Shown: in pieces, positions 12,533-22,499 of the stretch | Layout of the letters: every line of letters begins with the position of its first letter | Position numbering within the stretch: the stretch's first letter is position 1 | DNA from: Pocillopora verrucosa | Taxonomy: Eukaryota > Cnidaria > Anthozoa > Scleractinia > Pocilloporidae | Reading direction: 5' to 3' | Length of the DNA stretch: 64,000 nucleotides | NCBI RefSeq assembly: GCF_036669915.1 | Contig: NC_089322.1 | Span: 19,082,219-19,146,218 of the forward strand | Notes under the pieces: model-generated | Database searches by the model: none | Seen by the model: only the letters and a program-made list of their open reading frames with translations | What the model was told of the DNA's origin: nothing | Position numbers and translations under genes: made by a program

Positions 12533-15500
12533 TATAACAAGTTAATTATTATTATCAACTGAGTTGATAACATAAATTGGTCAACATAAAGAGTTCCAGA
12601 GCTGACGTTTCGAGTGTTAGCCCTTCATCAGAGTGAAAGACGAAGGGCTAACGCTCGAAACGTCAGCTTTGAAACTCTTAACGAAAACAAAATCCTGCAA
12701 TCCTCCGGAAGTCTGTGAAAGGATTAGATGTGATTGAACAAAATTTTTCAAGGATCATTTCTTAAGGATTAAGCCAAACTTGACAATAAAATTGTCTCTC
12801 CTCAATCCTCTTTCTAAAGAATTTAATACTTTGGCAATAATAGCAGTTATGAAACTTTCAATCCCTGTTAAAAAATAAAAATAGTTTAGATGAAACTAAT
12901 TCTCAATTTCAGATTGATTTTTGGACATATCCTACTGATTCTCTGGATCCTGTTGAAATTCACGTCGAGCCTATTGCAATCCAAAAACTTGAAGGCCTTT
13001 TAAATGGTGCTGGTATTTCCTTCCAAGTTTCACAAGAGGATGTGCAACATACCATAAAAAAAGAACAGGCAACCTCAAGGGCTTCAGGATTTGACAGCAA
13101 ATATCACAAGCTGAGAGAGGTACAAAGTACACCCAGAGGGGTGGGAGTAGGTGCTAAATCCCCGTCAAATTTGCGGGGTAACTCGTATCTGAAGAATTAA
13201 TTGCTCGAACCGCTTGTGGTCCAACCTACAATCCCCTACTTATCGCCTGTCGTCCATCCTTTCGGAAGAAATTTCTCTCGCTCTTTAATCTTCCTCTGCT
13301 TTAAAATTCAAAGTAGGTATCCAATTATTTTAGCCCAAAATCAGCGCGTCTGCACTGTGGACCACCATATCACGCGGAAAAAAATAGCATAAAGGAAAGG
13401 TAAGGTTAAATCTTACCCAAGCGAAACTATTCCGTTGAATGACAAATTTTCTTTCCCGTGACAAAGCTGCTCAGTTTGTACTGTGGTTTAATTTTTTTTT
13501 ATGTTTTCCAACCGCTTCTTCGACTTTGCATGCCTTGCGTACCTATGTCTTTTACTCGATAATGTACTTTTTCATTTCATGTAGTTACCGTCATATTGCG
13601 TATTAATTAAACCATTTGCACTATTTCATGCTATACCCATTATTTTTTCTTTCCTTTCGGTAAGCATTTGGCCGAGCAAATAAGCAATTAAATTAAAGAG
13701 CGTTAGTATTTTTGCATAAACTTACTTTACAGATTCACTCTGAGATACGAGCACTGGCCTCGAGACATTCTGATGTGGCAGGAACTTTTAGCTTGGGAAA
13801 TTCCTATGAGGGCAGAGAGCAACTTGCTATCAAGGTATGGCAACGAGATAAGAAACTTGCACAGGTCTTTGGTATCGGTGCTCAAAGAAGCTTTATGAAT
13901 TGGTAGTCTGTTTTTGATTGGAGGCAAAACGCTTGTCAAACTAGGCTTATTTAACAAATTTTATCGACTTACCTCCTCAGTCACAGTGCTTGAACTATCC
14001 CTAGAAAGCACAGTAATCACCTGAAAAATCTTGTAATTTATAATAACGTTTCTCATGGTTATTTTTATAGTAATAGTAATAGTTTCCAAAAAAAACTGTA
14101 AAATTTCCAGAAATCACCCTTGAAATATAGGGTTTTGTTGGTTTGTCTGTTTTTGTCAAAATTGTTTCATCGGTGAAAGCTTCATTCTTGACCATATTTT
14201 TGTCCGATTTTCGGCTTGTTTTCAATACCAATTCCATTTCCATTTCTAGATTCTAAAAGGCTCTGCGGCTAGCAAAAAAGGTCTGTTCTTCTTCAACTGT
14301 GGAATTCACGCAAGGGAATGGATAAGTCCAGCTACTTGCATGTACATGATACGACAGGTGAACATTATTTGATGAGTTTTTAATGTTTTGCATGTGCTCT
14401 AACTTACCACCGAAGCCGGGCTCACGCTTCCCTTAACTCTACGTGTTAGGACAATTTCTTTTACATATATGCCGATTTTAAAAATATCTGTTGTAATAAC
14501 TTGGTGTTACTATTGTCTCAGCATATACAAATCTCTTGTAAATCATGTTTAATTTCGCTTTGCACCGGATATATCTCTATCCGATGGATAGCGCAGAATG
14601 TCTCGTTAACGCTTATCCACAAGATATAAATCCATCCGTTGGATAGCGTTATGCACCCTTTGGGCAAGTGGGCCCAGGAGAAACTTACTCAGCTAGGCGA
14701 GGCAGTCTCGTATACAAACTTTACCTTAACCTTTAACATTTATGATTGGAATTATATGTCATCCGTTTCCCAGATGTTGGAAACTCGAAACTCCAATGCC
14801 GATGTTCGGTTTATGCTCGACAATTACGAGTGGGTAATTCTGCCAGTACTGAATGTAGATGGATATGAGTATACACACACTGGGGTATGTAAACATAATA
14901 ATGACACACAACCAATCAGGAAAATTATTTTCTACCACGTGATACAAATCAACCAATCACTTAAAAAAATGATGAAGGAAAAATCAAATCGTCATCTTGG
15001 ATGCAAAACCACCCATATGGTTGGTTGATTGTGCCACGTGGTACTAAATACTCTTCTTTGATTGGTTGTGAACCATATGAGCCCAATATACTATTCCTAC
15101 CAAAGTTTAAGGAAAAGTATGCTCCCGACGCCATATAATTTTTCTTCTCCGCAAGCAAACTATTTCCTTTCAACAATTAGATTGTTAGTGATAGATCAGA
15201 TTGTGGGAAGTACGAGGCGCAGCCGGGAGTGACACTAATGTAATGATGTGAGTGCTTTACATAATTGGTTGTGAGGGACATATCAATGACTTCGTTTGTA
15301 GCCATGAGGGACGAGCAACACATATTATGCAAATATTTTCGGCCCTAAGCTTCAAGACCTGGCTAATTTTGACTCAAAAGGTTATTTTTTTGCATAGCAA
15401 GAAAAGCCTATTCTCAGTCGCTTTATGTTGTAATCATGGGGAAAAGAACACTTTTAAAAATATCCCAATCGTTTGATAATAAAGCGCCTTTTAAACTAGT

Positions 15501-18500
15501 GATCATTTCCTTTGTTTTCATGGCCTCAACGTTTCATTCAAGGGTAGAGGTGGAAGAATAAATTCGAGAGAGGCACCCATAGGGGTTAAAGAGAATCAAA
15601 AGGATCTGTAATTAAACACTTATTGAAAACCCCTCCGTGACACTTCCTGCTCATGCCTTAACCTTTTAACCCGTAATTTTTCCTCACGGTATCACTATTG
15701 AATCAAACATCAGGGTCGCGAGAATAAAGAAAACGATCATCGGAGGTCTTGATTGTTGATGATTCTTCACGTTTGTCACATAGGGAGTCTACAGAGCACA
15801 GTGAGGGAAATATACATGTTGATATCAGCGTGTAAAGGCTTGAAACGAGTACTCCTAAACATTTTTTGTAACTGTCCTTGCCCAGAGCATGTGTAAAGTA
15901 GACATTAGTTTTGAATCTACTCTATCAGAATCGCATGTGGAGAAAAACGAGACGCCCAAATAAGGATGGGAGTTACGGAGCTGATCCAAACAGAAATTTC
16001 AATTATCATTTCGCAGGTAGGACAATTTAACTTTTGGTGATGTCTCAGTGAAACATAAATAGACTCTCAAACCTCTCAAAGATAATAATACAAAGTCAAA
16101 ACTCTTTAAAATCCTCAACTACCAGCACCCGAATGATAACTTTTTTTTTGACAGTTGTCTGCCAAAGTCTGGGTCTTTTTCGGATCAAGCGTTTAAGCTG
16201 ATTAAGATTGGCCTGGTTTTTTCCGTTTTCATTATAGAACAACTGTTTAGGTTAATTTTCACGATCAACTCTTTTAGCCCGCATATGAAAAAGCGTGAGT
16301 AGCAACCACTGTCATTTTCGCGAGCTTCAGCTGCTGGCCAAGACGCTCCATGTGAACAAACACTGGAGAGTTGCAGCACTGAACTTATGAGTGCGCAGAA
16401 TTCTGATGATGACTCTTCCCAGGAACTCCTTCAAATATTTGTTGCAGCGAAGAGAGAACGGTTTACAAGCAGCTCCCTGTTAAAACATTTATTTATATTT
16501 TACGAGGATAGATATCATATCTAGTGCGAGGGACAAAGAGGTAATTATTGTGTTCTTACTAACCTTCCGATATTATGAATTATTCAGGAGTTGGAACTTC
16601 ACAAAGACCAAACAGTGACATATATACTGGAGAGCGACCATTTTCCGAGACAGTGACCTACAATGTTGGGAAATATCTATATGAGCGTAGATACGAGCTG
16701 AAGGGATACATTGATTTTCATGCATACAGTCAATTGTGGATGAGTCCGTGGGGATACACCAAAGCGTACCCCCCAGAGTACGCGAGGATGGTATGCAAAT
16801 GATCAAAATAATGGCATCTAGCATCTCTTTCAAGGCTGCTACTGTATTTATTAGATTAAACGTCCATCCTGTAGATAGGGAGAGTAAATAAGCACCAATC
16901 CCCGCCACTCCCCACTTCCCCCTCCCCCACAAAAAAGGGTAACCAAAGTGCACAAGCGGAGTATTAATCGTTATTTATTTTCCGTCTTATAATCTTCACA
17001 TTTTGTTATTATTCATTATAATGTTGCAAAATGAATTTACTCCTTGTTGAACATGGTAAAAATTGAATAAGCCCCCAGCCTCGAACAAGCGCCGACCTCG
17101 AGTGAGTGCTTACCTCAAATATGTGCCCACTCGAAAGGTCAAAAAATTTAACAAGCACCGAGGGCGCTTATCAAAAAAACAGTTTGTTTTAAAATTTAGA
17201 TGAAGAGTAATGTTTATTAGAGAGCAGACTTGCTGTAATTGGGAAATTATGAGAGATCTAGCCTATGCTCAAAATGATTTACTGTAATTGGCAGTCTCAC
17301 CAGAGACGGAAGTCTTCACGTTGCACTAGTTGCCTCATCGTATATTTACAAAAGCTTACGCCCAATAAAATTCAAAGTTCCTTCAGCGTTTTACATTATC
17401 TATACAAGATAGAGTTACTGTAGGGTTGTGTTTGACTATCCAAGATGATTTACCACTGATGCTGTGCCATTTTGTCTTATTTTGTAAAGAAAAAAGCCAT
17501 GCAAGCTGCTGTCAAGGCACTCACAAATGTGCATGGAACCAGCTACAAATATGGACCGGCTGCCATAACCATTTGTAAGTATGAAGTATTTATTATATGG
17601 CGCGGTAACCTCGAGGTAAATCCGAGCGTTCTGATTGGTTCCTTCTTAGTCGGTATTTGCCCATCCGGACCGTTTCCATGGAAACGGTCATGAGCTGTGT
17701 CTTTTAGTTCACTAAAGCCGGAAAATTCAAGATAAACAAGTTTAGTCGGAGCGCCATATAATAAACTTCTTGCTAACCTCGTTTGCTCGATCCGTACTGA
17801 AAAGTATTGGCCCTTATCGTTTTTGTGCGGCCTTGAGCCAATATTTCCCAGTGCGGCTCTCAGACTTGGTTCGTAAGAAGTTCTTAGAAATATTCAGAGA
17901 CTCAATCAAATGAAACGCTTTTTTATCCTTGAGGAACCCAAGCCACAGATACAGAACAATGTTTCATTGAGCGTGTGAACAAACCCGAGATTATAATAGT
18001 CTGGAAAACTCGTGCCACTCTCTCTAACTAAATCTAACACCGATCAAAACTTGGTCATTCGCCCTGACTGTTGCCTCGGGAAGTTTACATGTTTTCGAAT
18101 CTGTTTTCATTTATATTTTCCATTGTTCTGACCGACCGATTTGACTGCTTCGGCTTTGATGTCACGAAACTCAATTAAAAAGAGCTCAATTAAGAGGGTA
18201 TCGTCATAAGTGATGTTTTCAAATGAGTGAGTGAAAACCAAAACCGAAGTTATCATAACTGATAATCAGAAAAAAAAACCTTAACATAGTCAGTCTCCAA
18301 TAAGACTAAAAGTAAAAGCAGGCAACTTGTTTGAAGCTCAGGAAAATGTGAATGACCGAGGCGCGATGCTTTTTAGTTTTGCATCCAATTGGTTGCATTA
18401 GGAGATCGCGCGAGTCTCCTTGACCAATCACAGAGCAAAGTTGAGCATATTTTGTGCGGATTATTTTCGATACTCAGTTGAAAAATTGCTCACTGGTTTT

Positions 18501-18695
18501 ATTTCGTTCCCAGATCCCACCACTGGTGATACAACTGACTGGACATTCGGTGTCTTAGGAGTGGTACATTCCTATTGTGTAGAACTCCGCCCAAAAACTT
18601 ACGGTCAAGGGGGATTTATACTTCCCCCGGATAAGATTATCCCCGTGGGGCAGGAAACATTTGCAGGTTTAAAGGCCCTGACTAGAAATATGTAA
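10177..18695 (+). CDS. Secreted zinc carboxypeptidase A/B-like (M14A), copy 2
   Basis: Tandem paralogue of the upstream gene, 413 aa. Exons: 10177-10250, 12247-12328, 12913-13119, 13733-13834, 14250-14357, 14774-14884, 15929-16016, 16588-16790, 17490-17574, 18514-18695. All introns are GT-AG and the phases match copy 1 intron by intron; exons 3, 4, 5, 6 and 9 have identical lengths. Residues about 6-18 form a signal peptide; the propeptide carries IDFW. Catalytic residues are intact: zinc ligands H175, E178 and H302, substrate-binding N249, R250 and Y354, and general base E377 within VELRP. The residue matching CPA position 255 is Thr361, as in copy 1. Both cysteines of the family disulfide are absent: the positions read Tyr-Gly before ADPNRNF, and Asn in RPNSDIY. 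The enzyme therefore looks active but may have different stability. Introns hold several inverted-repeat elements. Confidence 0.92.
11122..11140. repeat. Short interstitial TTAGGG tract
   Basis: About three tandem TTAGGG units in intron 1 of the second carboxypeptidase. Too short to imply a chromosome-fusion site. Confidence 0.7.
12492..12680. repeat. Fold-back MITE, TATCAACTGAGTTGATAA family
   Basis: Begins TTTCTAAAGAAACTGTGGTG, then GGGAGAGTATAACA, then the self-complementary TATCAACTGAGTTGATAA, then AAAGAGTT. The second part is another inverted repeat, CGTTTCGAGTGTTAGCCCTT against AAGGGCTAACGCTCGAAACG. Relatives are at 33821, 46184, 54847 and 59665. Confidence 0.8.
14930..15046. repeat. 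Inverted-repeat element with CACGTG arms
   Basis: TACCACGTGATACAAATCAACCAATCA (arm split here for length: TACCACGTG then ATCAACCAA) near 14934-14960 is the approximate reverse complement of GGTTGGTTGATTGTGCCACG at 15018-15042. It sits in intron 6 of the second carboxypeptidase and probably is a fold-back element. Confidence 0.55.
15500..15592. repeat. Degenerate tail of the GGGGTTAAAGGG MITE family
   Basis: GTGATCATTTCCTTTGTTTTC, then CATGGCCTCAAC, and an end AGGGGTTAAAGAG resemble the right half of the complete copies at 7987 and 55731. Confidence 0.5.
17073..17178. repeat. Fragment rich in AAGCGCC-type motifs
   Basis: Short related units such as AATAAGCCCCC, CAAGCGCCGACC, GTGAGTGCTTACC and GGGCGCTTATC recur over about 100 bases, in both orientations. 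A related element is at 51176-51360. Confidence 0.45.
17585..17885. repeat. Composite fold-back element in the last intron of carboxypeptidase 2
   Basis: TTTATTATATGGCGC near 17589-17603 is repeated in inverse as GCGCCATATAATAAA at 17751-17765. A second pair follows: AACTTCTTGCTAACC at 17763 against GTTCGTAAGAAGTT near 17870. Inside is a perfect 18-base palindrome, CCGTTTCCATGGAAACGG, near 17669-17687. The left end starts about 10 bases after the exon 9 donor site. Confidence 0.75.
18377..18440. repeat. Dispersed repeat with opposed CCAAT motifs, copy 2
   Basis: Matches 8937-9001 with substitutions and a small insertion: TTTTGCATCCAATTGG at one end and TTGACCAATCACAGAGCAAAG at the other. Confidence 0.6.
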
Positions 18696-18772
18696 ACAAG
18701 AACAAGTGTTAAAAGAGGGAATTTTTCCTGCTGTGAGTTTCGTCTTTAAATTTCCTAAAAAGTTTAATGGTG

Positions 18773-18778
18773 AATAAA
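18773..18778 (+). terminator. Poly(A) signal of carboxypeptidase 2
   Basis: AATAAA 78 bases after the TAA stop codon. Confidence 0.6.
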
Positions 18779-19474
18779 CTACAGATCAAGAGAAAAGTTT
18801 AAATTGTTTGAGACTTGAAACATTAACCTGACTTCAAGTTTATATATCCATACGTTTAGTTTGCAAAACATACCACTATAGTAGCGGCTGAACGAAAAAA
18901 CAAGGGGGTTTTATATCACGCAATTCGTTTATTTGGGCCCCGTTTACCACCTGAGCACACAGGACAGGCTACAAGTTTATTAGTGTTTCTCCTTCACATC
19001 CTTTCAAAATAAACAAGCAAAAGATTTATAAAGTAGTTTTCCAAAACAACCATGTCAAGACATTGTCCTACGTAGCCATTTAAGAAATACATGCTTTGGA
19101 GTTAAGCCTTAAGGGAGGAATCTGTACCCTTAAGAATATTTAGACATGCAACTTGGGACTTGTGAGGGATGTGATTGCTTATTTGTTCACGCTCTAAATT
19201 TCGCTGGTTCGAAATAATCCAGGTGCACATATATGCTTGCTTTTAATCTCCTAGCAGGAACGTTCCCGCACGAGTTTTTCTTCAACACGAGAAAGTATGA
19301 GGCCTTGACGATGATAGTTATCAGTGCCAGACCCTAAGCAAACCTCTTCCCAACTTGTCTCAAATCTTCCCGCGGGCCGAGAGACGCGCGTCCTGCAGCA
19401 CTAGTGATTAGGGCCTATTCGCAAGTTCTTTTGAGAAGCCACAGCGAAGGCTTTATCCTAGGCGTTACAAAAAT
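18779..19474. other. Intergenic DNA between convergent genes
   Basis: This lies between the 3' end of the second carboxypeptidase and the last exon of a minus-strand gene. I see no exon or clear repeat in it. Confidence 0.45.
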
Positions 19475-22089
19475 TTAACTGAACGTGTCAAACGCCAACT
19501 GTGTCTGATCCAGCTACATCAGGAATAGTATCGCGTCAAAACTGATCTTGAATTTCCTGAACTAGGTTGGAAACATACAGAAGAGTAAACTCTGTAGACT
19601 TACAGTCACATTTGATAGAGACACAGTGATCTTGTTCGGTTCGTTGTCACAAATCAGTATGTTAATCAAAACTGGATTCCGACATCTTCCTATGGCGTCC
19701 AGTAAAATGAAAACGTCGTTTGAGTCTCTTAGTGATTCGATATAGACAAATTCGTCGCCCTCCTGCGAAATCCATTTAAGTAATTCCATGAAGTGCGTTA
19801 GTCCCTGCTGAAGCTGCTTCTGTTGTTTTGGATCTTTTTGGTTAAGGATGATTTCCTTGGACGAATCTTCCGCTGTACAGCTATCTTTTAGATAAATCAT
19901 TTCATAATTATCTTTCCAGGCCCCCTCTTCCCTTTTGCTGTTCTAAAATTAATAAGGAAAAAAGAAATCAATTAGGCAAAGTCAAAATTATATCAGGATG
20001 GCGTTGACATAACTGCAAGTGTTAGCTCGGTTTAATAAACACACTGTTCAGAGGCGGATCTAGGGGGGGCCCCCCTTTTTCCGGGTAAAAAAAAAGGGAT
20101 CGCAGGAGGAAGAAAAGCCAGCAGGGCAAGCGACAAAAAACCGCCCCCCCCTCCCCCTTAGCTCAAGGTTTGGATCCGCCACTGCTGTTTCCAGGCTATA
20201 TTTGCTCTCGTTTTTTCTTTTAATAACAAAACGTTGGTCACTTTCTCCATGAGCTTCGCGCTCTACTGAAGTACTTTTACATGACAAAAAAAAAAAACCT
20301 GTCTAGTGGGGGAAGGGTTGGTCTAAGTCCCAGGCCCCGACACAAGCTTAACAACGGTTAAGCAACCTCAGTGCATTGTTTAAGGAAAACATAACCCCAA
20401 AATCACTTATTGATAATAAAGAGAACAAAACTAACAGCAAATGCACAGCCACTGGAATCAAAATTATTTTTAAAAACAAGATCAATAGATAATGCAACTC
20501 ACGAGTTTTCATTGGCTTAGCCATATGGGTTATGAGCGTAGAAAAAAAAAATAGAGTTTGCAAAACAAAGTTGAGAAGATTTATCTACACTCAAATAATT
20601 GCAAATTAATGTATTTTCCCAAAATTTCTTTGGCTAAGACGACATGCGATACTTTGCAATACTTTGTCAGATAACTAAACAAAGGGCACAATTTTTTTTT
20701 ATATAACAAGCTCAGTTATGCACGCATTCTGATTGGTTCTCACTTATGATCTATTGGAGGACAGACGTATAGATGACGTCATCATTAAAACTTTTTAAAA
20801 TTCTTTATTATATAAAACAAATAGATTCCAAGTTGCCGTGCGTCTGTTCAGTAATAGATCACAGATGACGTCAAAAAGTGTTAAATACTGGTATAAATAA
20901 TTTCTGATATTGATCAAGTTTCTCCTCTGTGTTTTTTTTTTTTTTTTTTCATCTTTATGGGACTATTCTTTCCTACCTCAAAGAGGGCGTCTGCCCGACG
21001 GTCTTCTGTACACATCGCTCTTCGAAGTTCTTCTTCAAGGTGCTTCTTTCCAATCTTTCTGAAAGGCACATAGTTAGAGGGGCTGAAATGACACGCCACG
21101 AACTGGCCCTCAGCGAAGAGGATGGGTGTTCCTGAGAAAAGACTCTTGCTGTCACTTTTCAACATGTTGTCTGAAATGATAGAAGTAACTCTTAGTTTTT
21201 CAGCGAACAGTTTTGTGGGGTTCCCTTTATGTACCACCCGTTCGATCGCAAAAGAAATGCTCCTTGATACCTTGAAGGCTGAAGACTTTGCATTCGACAA
21301 ATTAAACTGAGACACAGATCATCAAAAGAGATCCACAGTACTGCGTGACGTGATCATTAGTAATGGTTTCGTATGACGTCACCTTGTAAATGTTGACCCC
21401 CAAATCCAGGGCCTTTTTCAGTGTGATAAAGTCCATATGGCTAAGATGAGAGGATAAAAGTCGAGGGCTTACTTTGTCAAATTGCTAAAGCAAATCTTTC
21501 GCTATAGCTAACCCGGGGTGACTTTTCACAGAGAAAGTACACTCATTTAAATTTGTTGTCAGTCAGGCTTGTTACTTATGAGAAATTGAAAGTTAGTTTC
21601 GCTTTGGATATCATGACATCGCGGTGAATACCCTTCCCATCCAACAGCTCTCAATAGGAGGATCAGGTTAAATTGATTAGCAGCGATTGGAAAGAGAAAA
21701 AAAAACTCTAGCCTGTTCCCTCCTTTCTTTCCGCCGATGTATACACCTCTCAGGAACAGAGAGTTCATATTTGCGTTTTATTTACCTTAGAAAGCTGTCA
21801 ATGATTCTGTTTCTTGTGCTAACAAATTCTCTGGCAAGACGCGACTTGTGTTCATCTCTACAAATTGCTACTTATTTCTAACGTGGCTTAAGGTTTTCTA
21901 ATTATTAACACTTCTAAATATAATTTTCCTGATTTTGCTTACCTCAGAAAGGCATCTAACATTCAGCTTCAAGTCCGCTCCGATATGTACGCCCGGCCAA
22001 AGATTTTTCAGAAATTTAAATATTATTTTGCGAGATCCTTGTTTACGTGCTATTTTTCTATTTGATTCTTGGCGGAACTCCAGGAAAAT
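19475..22089 (-). CDS. Unrecognised multi-exon gene, 5' end not resolved
   Basis: Five minus-strand exons join in one frame with every intron at phase 0 and good splice sites: 22089-21943 (49 codons), 21484-21383 (34), 21306-20977 (110), 19942-19604 (113), 19513-19475 (13 with TAA stop). The partial product is 318 aa. It has no signal peptide or membrane segment in the part seen, is rich in Lys, Arg and Glu, and contains runs such as KIIFKFLKNLWPGVHIGADL and DVFILLDAIGRCRNPVLINI. The donor sites are GTAAGC, GTGACG, GTAGGA and GTAAGT. I do not recognise a family. The start codon is not in the first listed exon, because a TAG precedes it directly at the acceptor. A further upstream exon may lie at 22499-22380, but its phase does not join directly, so another exon is missing. 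Intron 4 holds a hAT-like MITE and a dispersed repeat. Confidence 0.55.
20049..20184. mobile_element. hAT-like MITE
   Basis: About 136 bases bounded by CAGAGGCGGATC and GATCCGCCACTG, near-perfect terminal inverted repeats of the CAGTGGCGGATC type often seen in hAT-derived MITEs. The interior is G/C homopolymer-rich. Flanks share CTGTT, a weak hint of a target-site duplication. It lies in an intron of the unrecognised gene. Confidence 0.65.
20698..20900. repeat. Dispersed element, copy 1 (ATTGGTTCTCACTTATGATC family)
   Basis: Nearly identical over long stretches to 32356-32575: a GCACGCATTCTGATTGG segment, GACAGACGTATA, GATGACGTCATCATT, then GTGCGTCTGTTCAGTAAT and GATCACAGATGACGTCAAA. The two halves are themselves imperfect inverted repeats centred between the TGACGTC motifs. 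Confidence 0.85.
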
Positions 22090-22379
22090 CTAACAACAGT
22101 AAACGTCTTTCCATAGGAAGTTCGAAGCGAAACGAAAATTAACTGCGTTGCAGTTCATAGTCTCTACTTGAATGCTGACGGCTTAATATGGAACGAAAAA
22201 CGCCACGTCTTGCACAATTAAGGTCAACATGTCAATATTTATCCTTTCTTAGGATATTATTGAGTCACAATGTAAATATAGGTCGGGGAAGGGGTAAATA
22301 AATCGGTTATCACATGATTCTGCCGACCGGACGTGATCACAAGAACATTCGGTCACGAAATCGTTCAAAAAATCATTAC

Positions 22380-22499
22380 CTATTCCGTAAATTCTCTCTG
22401 CCCAAAGCTTGGTCCAAACAGTCTCGTGTGTCTCCTTAGCAAAAAATTCGTACGCGCACTGTTTTTCAAGAAACCACCACAATCTATATCTAGATGAAA
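22380..22499 (-). CDS. Possible extra 5' exon of the unrecognised gene
   Basis: A 120-base open stretch with an acceptor (TCATCTAG) and a donor (GTAATG) on the minus strand. It encodes a Trp-rich segment including LWWFLEKQCAYEFFAKE and TVWTKLWAERIYGIG. It ends in phase 1 if the GTAATG donor is used, so it cannot join straight to the phase-0 exon at 22089. Either an exon is missed or this belongs to another transcript. Confidence 0.3.
   Translation of the reverse strand, partial: FHLDIDCGGFLKNSARTNFLLRRHTRLFGPSFGQREFTE

Noticed and set aside
16573..16953. 126-codon minus-strand frame
   Set aside because: It overlaps exon 8 of carboxypeptidase 2 on the opposite strand and has no independent support.
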